Shown: piece by piece, positions 19,875 through 28,283 of the stretch | Layout of the letters: every line of letters begins with the position of its first letter | Position numbering within the stretch: position 1 is the first letter of the stretch | Origin: Leptolyngbyaceae cyanobacterium JSC-12 | GTDB lineage: Bacteria > Cyanobacteriota > Cyanobacteriia > Leptolyngbyales > Leptolyngbyaceae | DNA: 64,000 nt | Direction: 5' to 3' | NCBI GenBank assembly: GCA_000309945.1 | Contig: CM001633.1 | Location: forward strand, 2,754,199 to 2,818,198 | Translations under genes and position numbers: made by a program | Notes under the pieces: generated by a model | What the model saw: the letters and a program-made list of their open reading frames with translations, nothing else | Databases searched by the model: none | Told to the model about the DNA's origin: nothing

Positions 19875-21098
19875 TTAACTCCGCATCTCAAGCCACAAGT
19901 CACGATATTGTTTGGTTGCAGTTTCAGATAGAGGGAGGAGAAATTCGCTGGCTTGGAGAATGTCTATATTAGGCAAGAGGGCTGGATAGTCACGAAATTG
20001 AGCAAGAAGTTGGGTATCGGGGGTGCCAATCAGCGAAGGGGAGACTGCCCAAGTTGCAAGCGAAAGTTGAGTAGCGATTTTGGTTTGCCAGCAAAACTCA
20101 ATCCACTGCAGGGCGGCAGCAGGCAGGGCGGTAGAAGTCATTGCTGGATGCACCCACAAATCAGCAGAAAGAGCGGTTCCTGATCTGGGTGCGATCGCGG
20201 CGATTTGGCGACTACGCTGCATCAAGGGCAACACATCAGTAGACCACCCTACCGCCAACCACACATCATCCAGCAACAATGGTTGCAGATAAGAGGTTGA
20301 ACTGTAGTACTTTACCTGCTCCTGAAGTAGATTCAATTCTTGCTGAAGGGTGGGAACGCTGGCGAGGTCTTCTGTGTTATAAGACTTGCCCAATTTCTTC
20401 AGCGTGAGTCCAATGACTTCACGGGGATTGTTAAGAAGAGCAATACGCCGTCGCAAATCTTTTCGCCATAAGTCGCTCCAGTCAGTGGGAGGTTGCAGGT
20501 TGCGTTGCTCAAAAATGTCTCGGCGGTAAGCGATGACAGTTGTGCCAATGCGATAAGGGAGTGCCCATATTTGCCCGTCAGGGTCCAGTTGTCCCTGCTG
20601 ATTGCGGGTTACCAATTGTTTGAATTGGGGGAATTGGGCAAGCTTCGTCCAGGTTGGCAGCGAACTCACATCTATCGGGCTGATCAACCCCTGGGCGATC
20701 GCCATTCCTAACCAAAAATCACCCAGCGTCATCAGATTGGGAACCTTATTTTTAGTCCGATTGCCCAAAAAAGGAACCCAATCAGGAATCCAATCCCAAA
20801 AGGAGTTTGAGGATGAGTCTGGCGGTGACTGCTTCCAGGTTTGCAATTGAGAAAACAGAGCTTGTAACTGAGGTTTAGAGTCAGCATCAAGATTGACTCC
20901 TGGCAAATTTTGTCGGCTCAGGACTTTGTGAAATTCTCCTAGTAGCTGGGGTGGAATTGATCCCCGCAAGAAGAGGATTTGCAAGGTTGAGGCAGCCTGC
21001 CCGCTACAACTTGCCAGTAATGAACCGATTGTCACATAGCCAGAGCTACGCAACAGCAATCGACGACTGATTGGAACTTGCCAGATTTCATCATTCAT
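19875..21098 (-). CDS. ABC-type solute-binding lipoprotein (PotD-like)
   Basis: This 407-residue protein opens with ISRRLLLRSSGYVTIGSLLASCSG, combining twin-arginine-like residues, a hydrophobic core and a lipobox (L-A-S-C). It then has the two-lobe pattern of extracellular binding proteins of the polyamine/iron class (ALPYRIGTTVIAYRRD, WLAVGWSTDVLPL). No permease or ATPase gene lies nearby, so its transporter partner is elsewhere or it acts alone. Its start overlaps the stop of the bilin lyase gene (ATGA), indicating co-translation, although the functional link is not obvious. The ligand is not predictable here. Confidence 0.8.
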   Translation of the reverse strand: MNDEIWQVPISRRLLLRSSGYVTIGSLLASCSGQAASTLQILFLRGSIPPQLLGEFHKVLSRQNLPGVNLDADSKPQLQALFSQLQTWKQSPPDSSSNSFWDWIPDWVPFLGNRTKNKVPNLMTLGDFWLGMAIAQGLISPIDVSSLPTWTKLAQFPQFKQLVTRNQQGQLDPDGQIWALPYRIGTTVIAYRRDIFEQRNLQPPTDWSDLWRKDLRRRIALLNNPREVIGLTLKKLGKSYNTEDLASVPTLQQELNLLQEQVKYYSSTSYLQPLLLDDVWLAVGWSTDVLPLMQRSRQIAAIAPRSGTALSADLWVHPAMTSTALPAAALQWIEFCWQTKIATQLSLATWAVSPSLIGTPDTQLLAQFRDYPALLPNIDILQASEFLLPLSETATKQYRDLWLEMRS

Positions 21099-21742
21099 GA
21101 TTCAACCACCTGCCGATATTCAACGCCAAATCCCACCAGGTTAATGACAGTGGGAGGAGTGCCAGAATCAGGTCGTTGATAGGTCACAATAGTTCGCAGA
21201 CGCATATCAGGAGCCACCATACGCATTTGATCTACAGCCACCGAGCGGCGGTAATAGGTCGTCATCTCTAGAGTTTGACGAGTCGGCTGATAGGTAAACC
21301 GTCCAGCGATCGCCCCAGCTTCGGAATATCCTTCATCCCGCAGATACACTCCTTGAATCACCTCATCACTGACCAGTACTCGGGCAGCAGCAGGCAGGGC
21401 AGGCATCACAGACGGGGCAGCCGTGATGTATTCATCAGGCACGAACAACGCTTTTAAGCTCATGGAAACTTCTTCGCCCGTCTCAGAGCGGGTATCAAAA
21501 GCGATCGCAAATCCAGGGCAACCCGCGCTCCCCTCCTTTAGGCTCGTAGGCGCGATCGTCATCCCAGGCGCATCAGATGACATGTAAGGCAGCAGCAGCT
21601 TTTCTTTATCATCTACCGTCAGTACCGAAACGCGAAACTCCGTGTAAGACCGCTCAATTTCACTTTTCAAGGGATAGTGATAAATTCGCTCCGTCTTCCA
21701 CAACCCCGAACAAACCGCAAAAAAATCTTGAAAGCTCAACAT
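21095..21742 (-). CDS. CpcS/CpeS-type phycobiliprotein lyase
   Basis: This protein has 215 residues. The opening (F-Q-D-F-F-A-V-C-S-G-L-W-K-T-E-R) and the lipocalin-like strand pattern through YRRSVAVDQMRM and the closing GFGVEYR match the CpcS/CpeS/CpeU family. These proteins attach phycocyanobilin or related bilins to cysteines of phycobiliproteins. No phycobilisome genes are adjacent. The assignment is from family pattern; the subgroup and the target subunit cannot be told from sequence reading. Confidence 0.75.
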   Translation of the reverse strand: MLSFQDFFAVCSGLWKTERIYHYPLKSEIERSYTEFRVSVLTVDDKEKLLLPYMSSDAPGMTIAPTSLKEGSAGCPGFAIAFDTRSETGEEVSMSLKALFVPDEYITAAPSVMPALPAAARVLVSDEVIQGVYLRDEGYSEAGAIAGRFTYQPTRQTLEMTTYYRRSVAVDQMRMVAPDMRLRTIVTYQRPDSGTPPTVINLVGFGVEYRQVVES

Positions 21743-22079
21743 AATTGCGACGTGCCTTGAAAATGCTCACAGCGCCCGAAAGCTCAATCGATGACACTGA
21801 GACCGTTGCTTACCCTATTTTGCCACCAACCCAGGAAATCCATGACGGATGCAATCGCTGCATCCAGCTTAAGCATTAGCTAACGTGTGGCTAGTAAGTA
21901 GGTTTCCTGACTGATTCAATAAAGTTTTATGCAAGCCTTTAAATACATAAACTCGCTTTTATTCTTTGAAGCGTTTCTGCTAGCTTTTCAAGCTATTTTT
22001 TCAACTTCTGATACATCCTCTAACATGCGTCTAAACACCAGCCAACAGAAAGACAATTTGTACTGCTCATCACAATTCA

Positions 22080-22158
22080 CAATTGGGAAACGAGTAGATT
22101 CATAGCATTTGTTTAAAGTAAATGTTCAATAAATGAACACACTCTCGTTTCCCAGTTG
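22080..22158. repeat. Long inverted repeat in the 648-bp gap 21743-22390
   Basis: Two 15-base arms, CAATTGGGAAACGAG (22080-22094) and CTCGTTTCCCAGTTG (22144-22158), pair with one mismatch (a G-U pair in RNA on one strand). The 49-base spacer holds a second small palindrome, GTTCA-ATAAA-TGAAC. Together they could form a cruciform or a branched RNA. The remainder of the gap is AT-rich and I see no gene, tRNA or clear promoter in it. Confidence 0.6.
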
Positions 22159-22390
22159 TCAATCTAAGAAATGGCTAAACAGCAGGCTTTCTAGCCTTTG
22201 AAGGTGATCTACCAAATCGTTAGATTTACTTTTTATTTCGGCAAGATACTTCTTAACCAGAAGACAAAATACTTTTTGATTTACTGGAGTGAAGGAGCAA
22301 ACGTTAAATGATTCAGGAATAAGCCGAGATATGAGCAAACCAGTCTTTAGAATAATCGCTAAAGACCTACTAGGGTAAGCGTGATTGTGA

Positions 22391-22768
22391 ATGGACACCC
22401 TGCAAAAGCAACTTAATGCTCTAACTGCCAAAGTTGATGCATTGCATCAGCTAATTGAGCAGCTTAGTTTTCGTGTTTCTGATATCGTGACTGAGTGCAA
22501 GATAGGCGCTAACCAACCAAATCAGTGGAGTGATTCAGGTGCTATGATTGGTCATCGCCACAGCAGAAGCGGCTTGAACTTAGACCCCAGCATGGAACAC
22601 AAGGATGTTCTGATCGATAACACCAATTTAGACTTGGCAAATCAAAACGCTGAACGGCAGCTTTCTCCAGAAATTCAAATTCAACGCTTAACCGCGCAAC
22701 TCACTGCGGCTTATAGCCGGATTGCGGCGCTGGAAGAACAACTAATTTCTCAGCGCATTCATTCATAA
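22391..22768 (+). CDS. Small coiled-coil protein of unknown function
   Basis: This 125-residue protein has a leading leucine heptad region (LQKQLNALTAKVDALHQLIEQL) and a second at the C terminus (IQIQRLTAQLTAAYSRIAALEEQL), joined by a polar, Asn/Ser/His-rich middle. There is no signal peptide or membrane helix. I do not recognise the family. The ATG at 22391 has no strong ribosome site. Codon use and the regular heptads support a real protein, but it could be lineage-specific. Confidence 0.55.
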   Translation: MDTLQKQLNALTAKVDALHQLIEQLSFRVSDIVTECKIGANQPNQWSDSGAMIGHRHSRSGLNLDPSMEHKDVLIDNTNLDLANQNAERQLSPEIQIQRLTAQLTAAYSRIAALEEQLISQRIHS

Positions 22769-22824
22769 ATCTTTTATCAGCACATGTCTCCCTGCTAGGC
22801 TCCTCGTACTAGAGCTTCTTGATA

Positions 22825-23952
22825 TTAGGCTTTTTGCTGATAGCGTTTTGCTAATGATTCAATTGCTTGCAAAAGGTCAGCCTGGTTCCAGCCCTGATAC
22901 AAGTGTCCTGCGATGGCACATCCTCCTGCACCTACTCCTTCTTTGACAAACCCTTGTTCATAAGCCTGAAGTTGGGGAATTGAGGATTGGGCGAAGCTGA
23001 GTTGGGTTGCCAGCAATGGGACGCAACCAATTTGTTCCGCCAAGCCAACCGTATCGCCAGTAGGGTCTTCTGCCACCCAGCGAGTTGTTCCTACCACAAC
23101 TTGGGCAGGATTCCAGGATAAACCTTGCCAGGTGGTAAAGGCCATTGCCAGCGCATAAACTGCCAGCATTTGAGTCCCTCCTGCCAGCAATACTCCACCA
23201 TAACGGCTTGCCGCGATCGCCATTCCAGCAACCACAACCTGCATAGGATCGCCAATTGCTGCAACGATTTCAAGCGGAGTGCCAGGCGGAAAACCAGAGT
23301 CAAGATGCCAGCCTCGCCGCTGGAAGCCTTGCTTTACCAGTTCCCATTTCTGGGTATGGTTGCAGGTAGGATGACTGCTGTTCACTTTGCCGTTCGCAGC
23401 AATTCCTAGTGCTGTTAGCACTGCCAATGCGGTTGTGGTACCGCCAACCACACACTCAGCTAGGATCAAGTAGCTTGACGCTGTTTCCGCTGCTAACTTT
23501 TTGCCCCATTGCATTCCCTGCTGAAATAGGTACTCAACAATAACTAAATCCAACGCCTGTCCCGTACTAAGACAACGAGCAGGTAAACCCTGGAGGTCGA
23601 TCGCTGGAACCGCTGGAGGTATTGGCAGTCCCGCGTTGAAAACAAAGATTGGCAGTCGTTGGGCGGCAACCACTGCTCGCGAAATCAGGACAGGAGACGC
23701 GCCTACCTGCAGAGGCGGTAAAGGATAGCAAGGGTTAGGGTGCGGACCGTTCACCAAAAATTCGGCATCGGCGATCGCAGTGTAGCGGCGATCGTGGGGA
23801 GTAGCTCCGGCGGCTGAAATTCCTGGAATCAAGCCAGTTTCAGTAAACCCCAACACACATACCAGCGTGGGCAACCGTCCCTGATACTGGCTTAACCACT
23901 GCTGTCCCTGTTCGTGCTGAGTGTAAGAGCGAACAAACGGAACTTCAACCAT
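22825..23952 (-). CDS. CobT-like nicotinate-nucleotide phosphoribosyltransferase (UPF0284/TIGR00303 type)
   Basis: This 375-residue protein belongs to the cyanobacterial and archaeal branch related to CobT, which activates the lower ligand of cobalamin or pseudocobalamin. Visible signatures include PTLVCVLGFTETGLIPGIS, the glycine-rich AECVVGGTTTALAVLTALG, GGVLLAGGTQMLAVYALA and the C-terminal E-G-V-G-A-G-G. The start ATG lies 4 bases after the DUF2232 stop, so it is third in an operon that begins at 25161. I see no cobalamin riboswitch before this gene or before the operon. Confidence 0.85.
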   Translation of the reverse strand: MVEVPFVRSYTQHEQGQQWLSQYQGRLPTLVCVLGFTETGLIPGISAAGATPHDRRYTAIADAEFLVNGPHPNPCYPLPPLQVGASPVLISRAVVAAQRLPIFVFNAGLPIPPAVPAIDLQGLPARCLSTGQALDLVIVEYLFQQGMQWGKKLAAETASSYLILAECVVGGTTTALAVLTALGIAANGKVNSSHPTCNHTQKWELVKQGFQRRGWHLDSGFPPGTPLEIVAAIGDPMQVVVAGMAIAASRYGGVLLAGGTQMLAVYALAMAFTTWQGLSWNPAQVVVGTTRWVAEDPTGDTVGLAEQIGCVPLLATQLSFAQSSIPQLQAYEQGFVKEGVGAGGCAIAGHLYQGWNQADLLQAIESLAKRYQQKA

Positions 23953-23956
23953 GCCT

Positions 23957-24784
23957 CTACTCTTCGTATTCCATCAATACCTGTACCCACTTAGGTGGGC
24001 GGGGGATGGGGTTACGCAGGCGATCAAACAAAAACCAGGCAACCAAATGAACCACAAACAAATAAACTAGATTGTTTATTACCACACCCCCAGCAACCAA
24101 TGCTTGAATTAACGTCAAGCTGGGTTGAAACAGAATGCCAAACCGAACGCAGAACCAATCGATGAAGTTTGTGACCTGAGTGGTGGTATACAGCCACAGA
24201 TCATCACCTAGCAACAGCGATACTAACCAGACTCGGAAGAAGAAACCGAAACTGCCCAAAATACTGGCGATCGCGATTGACCCTGCCCAATTAGCCTGGC
24301 GTCGCCACAACATCCCCAATAACACACCCATGAAACCAAAGGGCATCAGGTAAAGCAGACTGCGGGGTGGTCCCATTAGTACGCTCAGCAACAAGCCAGA
24401 AACCAGTGCCCCCATCCAGGCAGCCCGATATCCCCAACGCAGATAAATCAGCGAGATCGGAATAGGGAAAAAAATCCGTAGAACCGGAACGGGGAAATAA
24501 AAATTCACCAACCAAATTAAACTGGCGGCACTTGCCAGAAAAGCAGTTTCCACCATGATTAAGGGACTGGATGAATCAAACGATCGCACCGTTGAAGACA
24601 CGCGATCGCTGGGCATCGGGGAGGTCGGCATAGTCGAGTCGGAGGGTGTCCCTTTCATTGGGCGAGCCAGTTCCTGTTCAACTTCAGCCCAGGCTGTATC
24701 CAAGTCATCTGGATTGAAGCTGGTTTTGGGGGATGCAGGGGGGTGTTCTGAGTCAGGGACTCCCCCTTGGGTGGAATCGCTCAT
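23957..24784 (-). CDS. DUF2232 membrane protein
   Basis: This protein has 275 residues. The first 80 are acidic, polar and Pro/Ser-rich, probably cytosolic. Six or so hydrophobic segments follow, including VETAFLASAASLIWLVNFYF and LRWGYRAAWMGALVSGLLLS. The hydrophobic part has the pattern of DUF2232 proteins, thought to be S-component-like integral membrane proteins. Its tight coupling to cobT (4-base gap) makes a role in uptake of cobalamin or a precursor conceivable, but this is inference. The start ATG overlaps the preceding stop. Confidence 0.75.
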   Translation of the reverse strand: MSDSTQGGVPDSEHPPASPKTSFNPDDLDTAWAEVEQELARPMKGTPSDSTMPTSPMPSDRVSSTVRSFDSSSPLIMVETAFLASAASLIWLVNFYFPVPVLRIFFPIPISLIYLRWGYRAAWMGALVSGLLLSVLMGPPRSLLYLMPFGFMGVLLGMLWRRQANWAGSIAIASILGSFGFFFRVWLVSLLLGDDLWLYTTTQVTNFIDWFCVRFGILFQPSLTLIQALVAGGVVINNLVYLFVVHLVAWFLFDRLRNPIPRPPKWVQVLMEYEE

Positions 24785-25161
24785 AATGCTTCAGTCTGCT
24801 GAACCAGAGATTGAAATAAACGTCTGCCAGATTGAATCAGCACGCGCAATCGACTGTTTAAGCTGTGCGGATACTGAAGTGCCCATACATTCAAACTCAG
24901 GCAGCAGATCGCCAGCGTAAACAGCACAAAGCTGGGAATCCGCACAACACCAACCATTAGCCAGGTGCAGACGTGTAACAGCATCAAGACAGCAACCGCG
25001 ATCGCCCATCCGGTCGATTGCCAAACTTGAGCTTTGGGACGCCCCATCCCGACAAAGATCAGCGTCAGCAATGTCAGCAACAAATTCAAAGGCACTAACG
25101 CCGCACAGATAGCAACGCAGTGAGTGTGAGAAAAAGCTAAAAGGCTATTCAAATCCAGCAT
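24781..25161 (-). CDS. Small four-helix membrane protein, first gene of the cobT operon
   Basis: This 126-residue protein is dominated by four hydrophobic stretches (roughly 15-38, 50-72, 77-95 and a partial N-terminal one) with a basic C-terminal tail. I do not recognise a family. Its stop overlaps the DUF2232 start (ATGA), and the three genes 25161 to 22825 read as one unit. A role as partner of the DUF2232 protein is plausible from position only. Confidence 0.65.
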   Translation of the reverse strand: MLDLNSLLAFSHTHCVAICAALVPLNLLLTLLTLIFVGMGRPKAQVWQSTGWAIAVAVLMLLHVCTWLMVGVVRIPSFVLFTLAICCLSLNVWALQYPHSLNSRLRVLIQSGRRLFQSLVQQTEAL

Positions 25162-25364
25162 TTGAAACCATTGGTTTATAGGACTTCCTTGATTCGCAAG
25201 GCACCTCTAGTATGAACGGTTTTGCTATGAAGCGGTATGCCACCAAGGAATCGATCTGCTTCTGTGACAGCTACTTTATGTGAGTGTGACACGCCAGAAG
25301 CAAGAGGATAGGATGTGGGTAAGTGAATCAATGTGGTAAGTGAATCAGCGTTGCGGGTTATTTT

Positions 25365-27224
25365 ATGAATGGTGTAGTGCAGCCAGAGAGCCTGAAACAT
25401 CTTGCTCGATACCTTCAAGCTCGGTTAGAACCCCAAACACACATCACTCCATTACAAGTTCAATGTGCCCAGAAAGAAACTTTAATGGTGCTAGTGCAGC
25501 ATCCGCCAGGAAATGCCCCCGAACCGCAACAAATCTTTAGTATCCTTGAAGCTTCGCTAACTAATTTGCCACCTGGTTTAGCCAAGTCACTTTTGCCAGG
25601 TCTGGCTACTACCAGGGTTAAGCTTTTTTTGCGCATACTGGGACAACAAAAACCCTATGCCTTTCATGGCGTTGAGATTGCCGCTCCTCGGACTGGGGTT
25701 TCGGAAGCAGGTAGCAAAGCTGTGCCGTTTCAACCAGCCTCTAACGATGAGTCTCAAACCATGATTCAAATGCCTGAAGCACAGCTTGCCACTCTGTCAG
25801 ATGCAAACTCGGAGGCAACTATTGAGTCGAGCATATCTGTGCCTGCATCAGCATCAGAGGATGAGATATTGGCACAGGTGCCAACTTTACCAACTGACTC
25901 CCCATCTCAGAAATCGTCTCTAGCTACCTATCCCAACCCCCTAACTACTCTGATTGAGACAAAGAGAAGGGGGCGATCGCTGGTCAAACCCCTATTGCTA
26001 ACAGGCAGCGGCATTGCAGTCGCGGTCGGGTTGGGCTTGGCAGGATATGCGCTAACTCGCCCTTGCGTGATTGGCTCCTGTGCGGCTTTCGAAACAGCAC
26101 AATCCCTCAGTCAACAATCGGTGCAAATGCTAGAAATGGGACAATCTGAGGATACTGCTCAGCGTGCAACCCAGCAATTAACCGAAGCAGGGCGGTTGGT
26201 TGCCGAAATTCCTCCCTGGTCAGGGCAGTATGGTAATGCCCAAACCTTGAAACACCAGTTAGATCAGGTATTAAAGGCTGAAGCAACAGCATCTGCTGCT
26301 AGCCAAAAGGCACAGGTCACGGCTCAAACTGTAACTGATTGGCAAGCCGCTCAATCACTCTGGCAAGAAGCGATCGCTCAACTGCAAGCAGTCCCATCCG
26401 ACAGTCCACTCCATGCTTTTGCCCAAAAACGGTTAGGCGGCTACCAGGCAAATTTGGCATTTGTTGAACGGCGGATTGCGACTGAACAGGGTGCCCAAAA
26501 ACGATTGATGACCGCTCGTAAAACAGTGGAGTTAGCGATCGCTCGGCAAAATGTAGCGCAAACTTTGCAAGATTGGCAGCAGGCTCAGGCAACCTGGCAG
26601 GTAGTAGTTAATAGCTTGACTCAAATTCCCAATGGCACAATGGCTCACAGCGAAGCACAACAACTGCTGGCAACCTATAAACCGAAACTAACCGAAACTC
26701 GCGATCGTGCCACTAAAGAACAACTTGCCCAAAAACTTTACACCCAAGCAACAAACTTAGAGAAACAAGCCAGGGCATTTCAACAACGAAATCAATGGTC
26801 GCAAGCAACCGCAGTCTGGCAAAATGCTGTAAACGTTGCCAAACAGATTCCTGATGGCACTTCAATTTCTGGAGACGCACAAACTCGTGCTGCCACCTAT
26901 GCAGGCTTTTTGCACCAAGCCCAAAAGGTGGTAAGAGTCCGGAGCGATCTGGATAATGTCTGTCTTGGAGCAGATAGAATTTGCAACTATACCATCACCA
27001 ATGAGTTAATCCAAGTGAAGTTTGTTCCGGCTTATGAGCGCAAAGTGCGCACCTTGGGTGGTCTCAGTCAATTTTCTGGCGATTACGATACGATGTATCA
27101 AATCAATATCCATTTAGCAACGCTTGGTAGAGCATTACAGACTATTAGCAACAACGCCGGAACCCCCATCCAGGTTTATAATTCCGACAACCAGCTTCTT
27201 GGCTCTTTTATACCTGGCGGTTAG
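25365..27224 (+). CDS. Single-pass protein with an alpha-helical repeat region and conserved C-terminal domain
   Basis: This protein has 619 residues. Residues 1-110 form a compact domain (PESLKHLARYLQARLEPQTHITPLQ...), followed by a polar linker. A membrane helix lies at about 210-230 (LLLTGSGIAVAVGLGLAGYAL). After it come Gln/Ala-rich helices in repeats of about 70 residues that resemble TPR or coiled-coil arrays (W-Q-x-A-Q-x-x-W-Q motifs recur at about 325, 400 and 485). The C-terminal 110 residues hold a separate domain with two cysteines (VCLGADRICNY). The function is unknown. The repeated W-x-x-A motif suggests a scaffold on the periplasmic or lumenal side. Confidence 0.7.
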   Translation: MNGVVQPESLKHLARYLQARLEPQTHITPLQVQCAQKETLMVLVQHPPGNAPEPQQIFSILEASLTNLPPGLAKSLLPGLATTRVKLFLRILGQQKPYAFHGVEIAAPRTGVSEAGSKAVPFQPASNDESQTMIQMPEAQLATLSDANSEATIESSISVPASASEDEILAQVPTLPTDSPSQKSSLATYPNPLTTLIETKRRGRSLVKPLLLTGSGIAVAVGLGLAGYALTRPCVIGSCAAFETAQSLSQQSVQMLEMGQSEDTAQRATQQLTEAGRLVAEIPPWSGQYGNAQTLKHQLDQVLKAEATASAASQKAQVTAQTVTDWQAAQSLWQEAIAQLQAVPSDSPLHAFAQKRLGGYQANLAFVERRIATEQGAQKRLMTARKTVELAIARQNVAQTLQDWQQAQATWQVVVNSLTQIPNGTMAHSEAQQLLATYKPKLTETRDRATKEQLAQKLYTQATNLEKQARAFQQRNQWSQATAVWQNAVNVAKQIPDGTSISGDAQTRAATYAGFLHQAQKVVRVRSDLDNVCLGADRICNYTITNELIQVKFVPAYERKVRTLGGLSQFSGDYDTMYQINIHLATLGRALQTISNNAGTPIQVYNSDNQLLGSFIPGG

Positions 27225-27548
27225 ATTTTACTCATTCTTTACTTAGAAAATCACATACTAAAACCTGGTTTTCAAGCGTTGAATCGCTGCATTTTCAGAT
27301 CATTCAGTTGCAGAAAAATATAAGCTTAAATCATTCAAGAAACTTAACTAAAACTTTTCCAGAACAACCTAATGACTATTAGATTTGATATATCAGGAAT
27401 CAAGCTGGAATCAACCAATGGCTAAAGTGCTTACTCAGGTCCTTGGAACGGCTGCGATCGCTCTACCTCTTTATCGCCTAAATTTTTGAAATCGTGCGGG
27501 AAACAGTGGGACTCTGTGCTACTCTAGATAAGGTGAATCAATAGGTAA
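27225..27548. other. 324-bp gap before tRNA-Met
   Basis: AT-rich sequence with no convincing gene. The only tRNA-linked signal is CTGTGCTACTCT at 27514-27525, which recurs exactly before tRNA-Lys and probably contains the -10 region of the tRNA-Met promoter. Confidence 0.5.
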
Positions 27549-27621
27549 GGCTCAGTAGCTCAGTGGTTAGAGCAGGGGACTCATAAGCCCAAGGTCGCAG
27601 GTTCAAATCCCGCCTGAGCCA
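27549..27621 (+). tRNA. tRNA-Met (anticodon CAU)
   Basis: The acceptor GGCTCAG pairs fully with CTGAGCC, followed by discriminator A. The D arm GCTC/GAGC, the loop CTCATAA with anticodon CAT, and the T arm GCAGG-TTCAAAT-CCCGC are present. CCA is not encoded. The paired first base argues against an initiator tRNA; an Ile-CAU (lysidine) identity is less likely but not excluded. The anticodon stem GGGGA/GCCCA pairs only in its three central positions. Confidence 0.9.
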
Positions 27622-27647
27622 TATTTAAGATAGTTTAGTACCAGTTG

Positions 27648-27705
27648 CTATATTGATTTTTTTTGGCAACGTACTCCTATATTGATTTTTTTTGGCAACG
27701 TACTC
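27648..27705. repeat. Perfect 29-bp tandem duplication between two tRNA genes
   Basis: Two identical 29-base units abut at 27676/27677. Each contains an eight-base T run followed by GGCAACGTACTC. The duplication lies between tRNA-Met and tRNA-Lys. The T runs could end transcription of the tRNA-Met, but no GC stem precedes them. Confidence 0.9.
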
Positions 27706-27761
27706 ATGGCTTAGGCAGCAGAGTAACCCATCGTGCAAAGCTTTGCAGTTAGAAGAAAATC

Positions 27762-27792
27762 TTGACATAAGGTTACGTTTCTGTGCTACTCT
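27762..27792 (+). promoter_or_regulatory. Probable tRNA-Lys promoter
   Basis: TTGACA at 27762-27767 is a consensus -35. The element CTGTGCTACTCT at 27781-27792 includes candidate -10 hexamers (GCTACT at 17-base spacing, TACTCT at 19). The same 12 bases occur 23 bases before tRNA-Met (27514-27525), and here they lie 24 bases before tRNA-Lys, supporting a shared promoter function. Confidence 0.6.
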
Positions 27793-27816
27793 GGTGGAGT
27801 TGCCAAAATTATGCAC

Positions 27817-27888
27817 GGGTCGCTAGCTCAGTGGTAGAGCACTCGGCTTTTAACCGATTGGTCTTGGGTTCGAATCCCAAGCGACCCA
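27817..27888 (+). tRNA. tRNA-Lys (anticodon UUU)
   Basis: GGGTCGC pairs with GCGACCC, followed by discriminator A. D arm GCTC/GAGC, anticodon loop CTTTTAA with TTT, and T arm TTGGG-TTCGAAT-CCCAA are intact. CCA is not encoded. Length is 72 bases. Confidence 0.95.
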
Positions 27889-27905
27889 TTCTCCAAGCGA
27901 TCTAC

Positions 27906-27935
27906 AAAAAAGTCCCCTTAGCAGCGCTAGGGGAC
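27906..27935 (-). terminator. Rho-independent terminator of the DUF4278 gene
   Basis: Read leftward, GTCCCCTAGC and GCTAAGGGGAC form a stem with a one-base bulge around a three-base loop, followed by six T. It lies 40 bases after the DUF4278 stop. It could also catch read-through from tRNA-Lys, though the T run is on the minus strand only. Confidence 0.85.
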
Positions 27936-27974
27936 CATAACTGTGCCAGATAGAAAAGATGGAAGAGTTAAACA

Positions 27975-28157
27975 CTAACGGTTGTAGTTAACACCGCGAT
28001 AGGTTAGATGAACGTTTGCCGAATTGACAGCACGCGGTTGAGAGAATCTCACAGGATTACCACGATATTTGCCAGTGAGCTTAGTTTCATTAGCTACAAC
28101 AGAATTGAGTTCCAAACAGGTAGACTCGTATCGTTGTCCGAGGAATGTTAAAGTCAT
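27975..28157 (-). CDS. DUF4278 small protein
   Basis: This 60-residue protein begins MTLTFLGQRYES and ends HLTYRGVNYNR, with GKYRGNPVRF between. The L-T-Y-R-G-x-x-Y units at both ends are the signature of DUF4278, a small family found almost only in cyanobacteria. The function is unknown; many members are stress-responsive in transcriptome data of related species. A clear terminator follows at 27935-27906, which supports expression as a single gene. Confidence 0.85.
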   Translation of the reverse strand: MTLTFLGQRYESTCLELNSVVANETKLTGKYRGNPVRFSQPRAVNSANVHLTYRGVNYNR

Positions 28158-28283
28158 GGGGGCTTTCTCCTTTCGTAAGTTGCAAACGGTTGGGGGCTTG
28201 TCCGTTCTTTTACTACGTTACGTCTTAGAGCATTTGTCCACATCGAATAAATGTCATTACCTGGGCAGTGACATTTGTCATGG

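Noticed and set aside
22769-25364. Cobalamin riboswitch near cobT
   Set aside because: The leaders are short, and I found no B12-box-like core in either interval.
27418-27489. 23-codon hydrophobic peptide frame starting at ATG
   Set aside because: It has no clear ribosome site and no known match in memory. It is too short to support.
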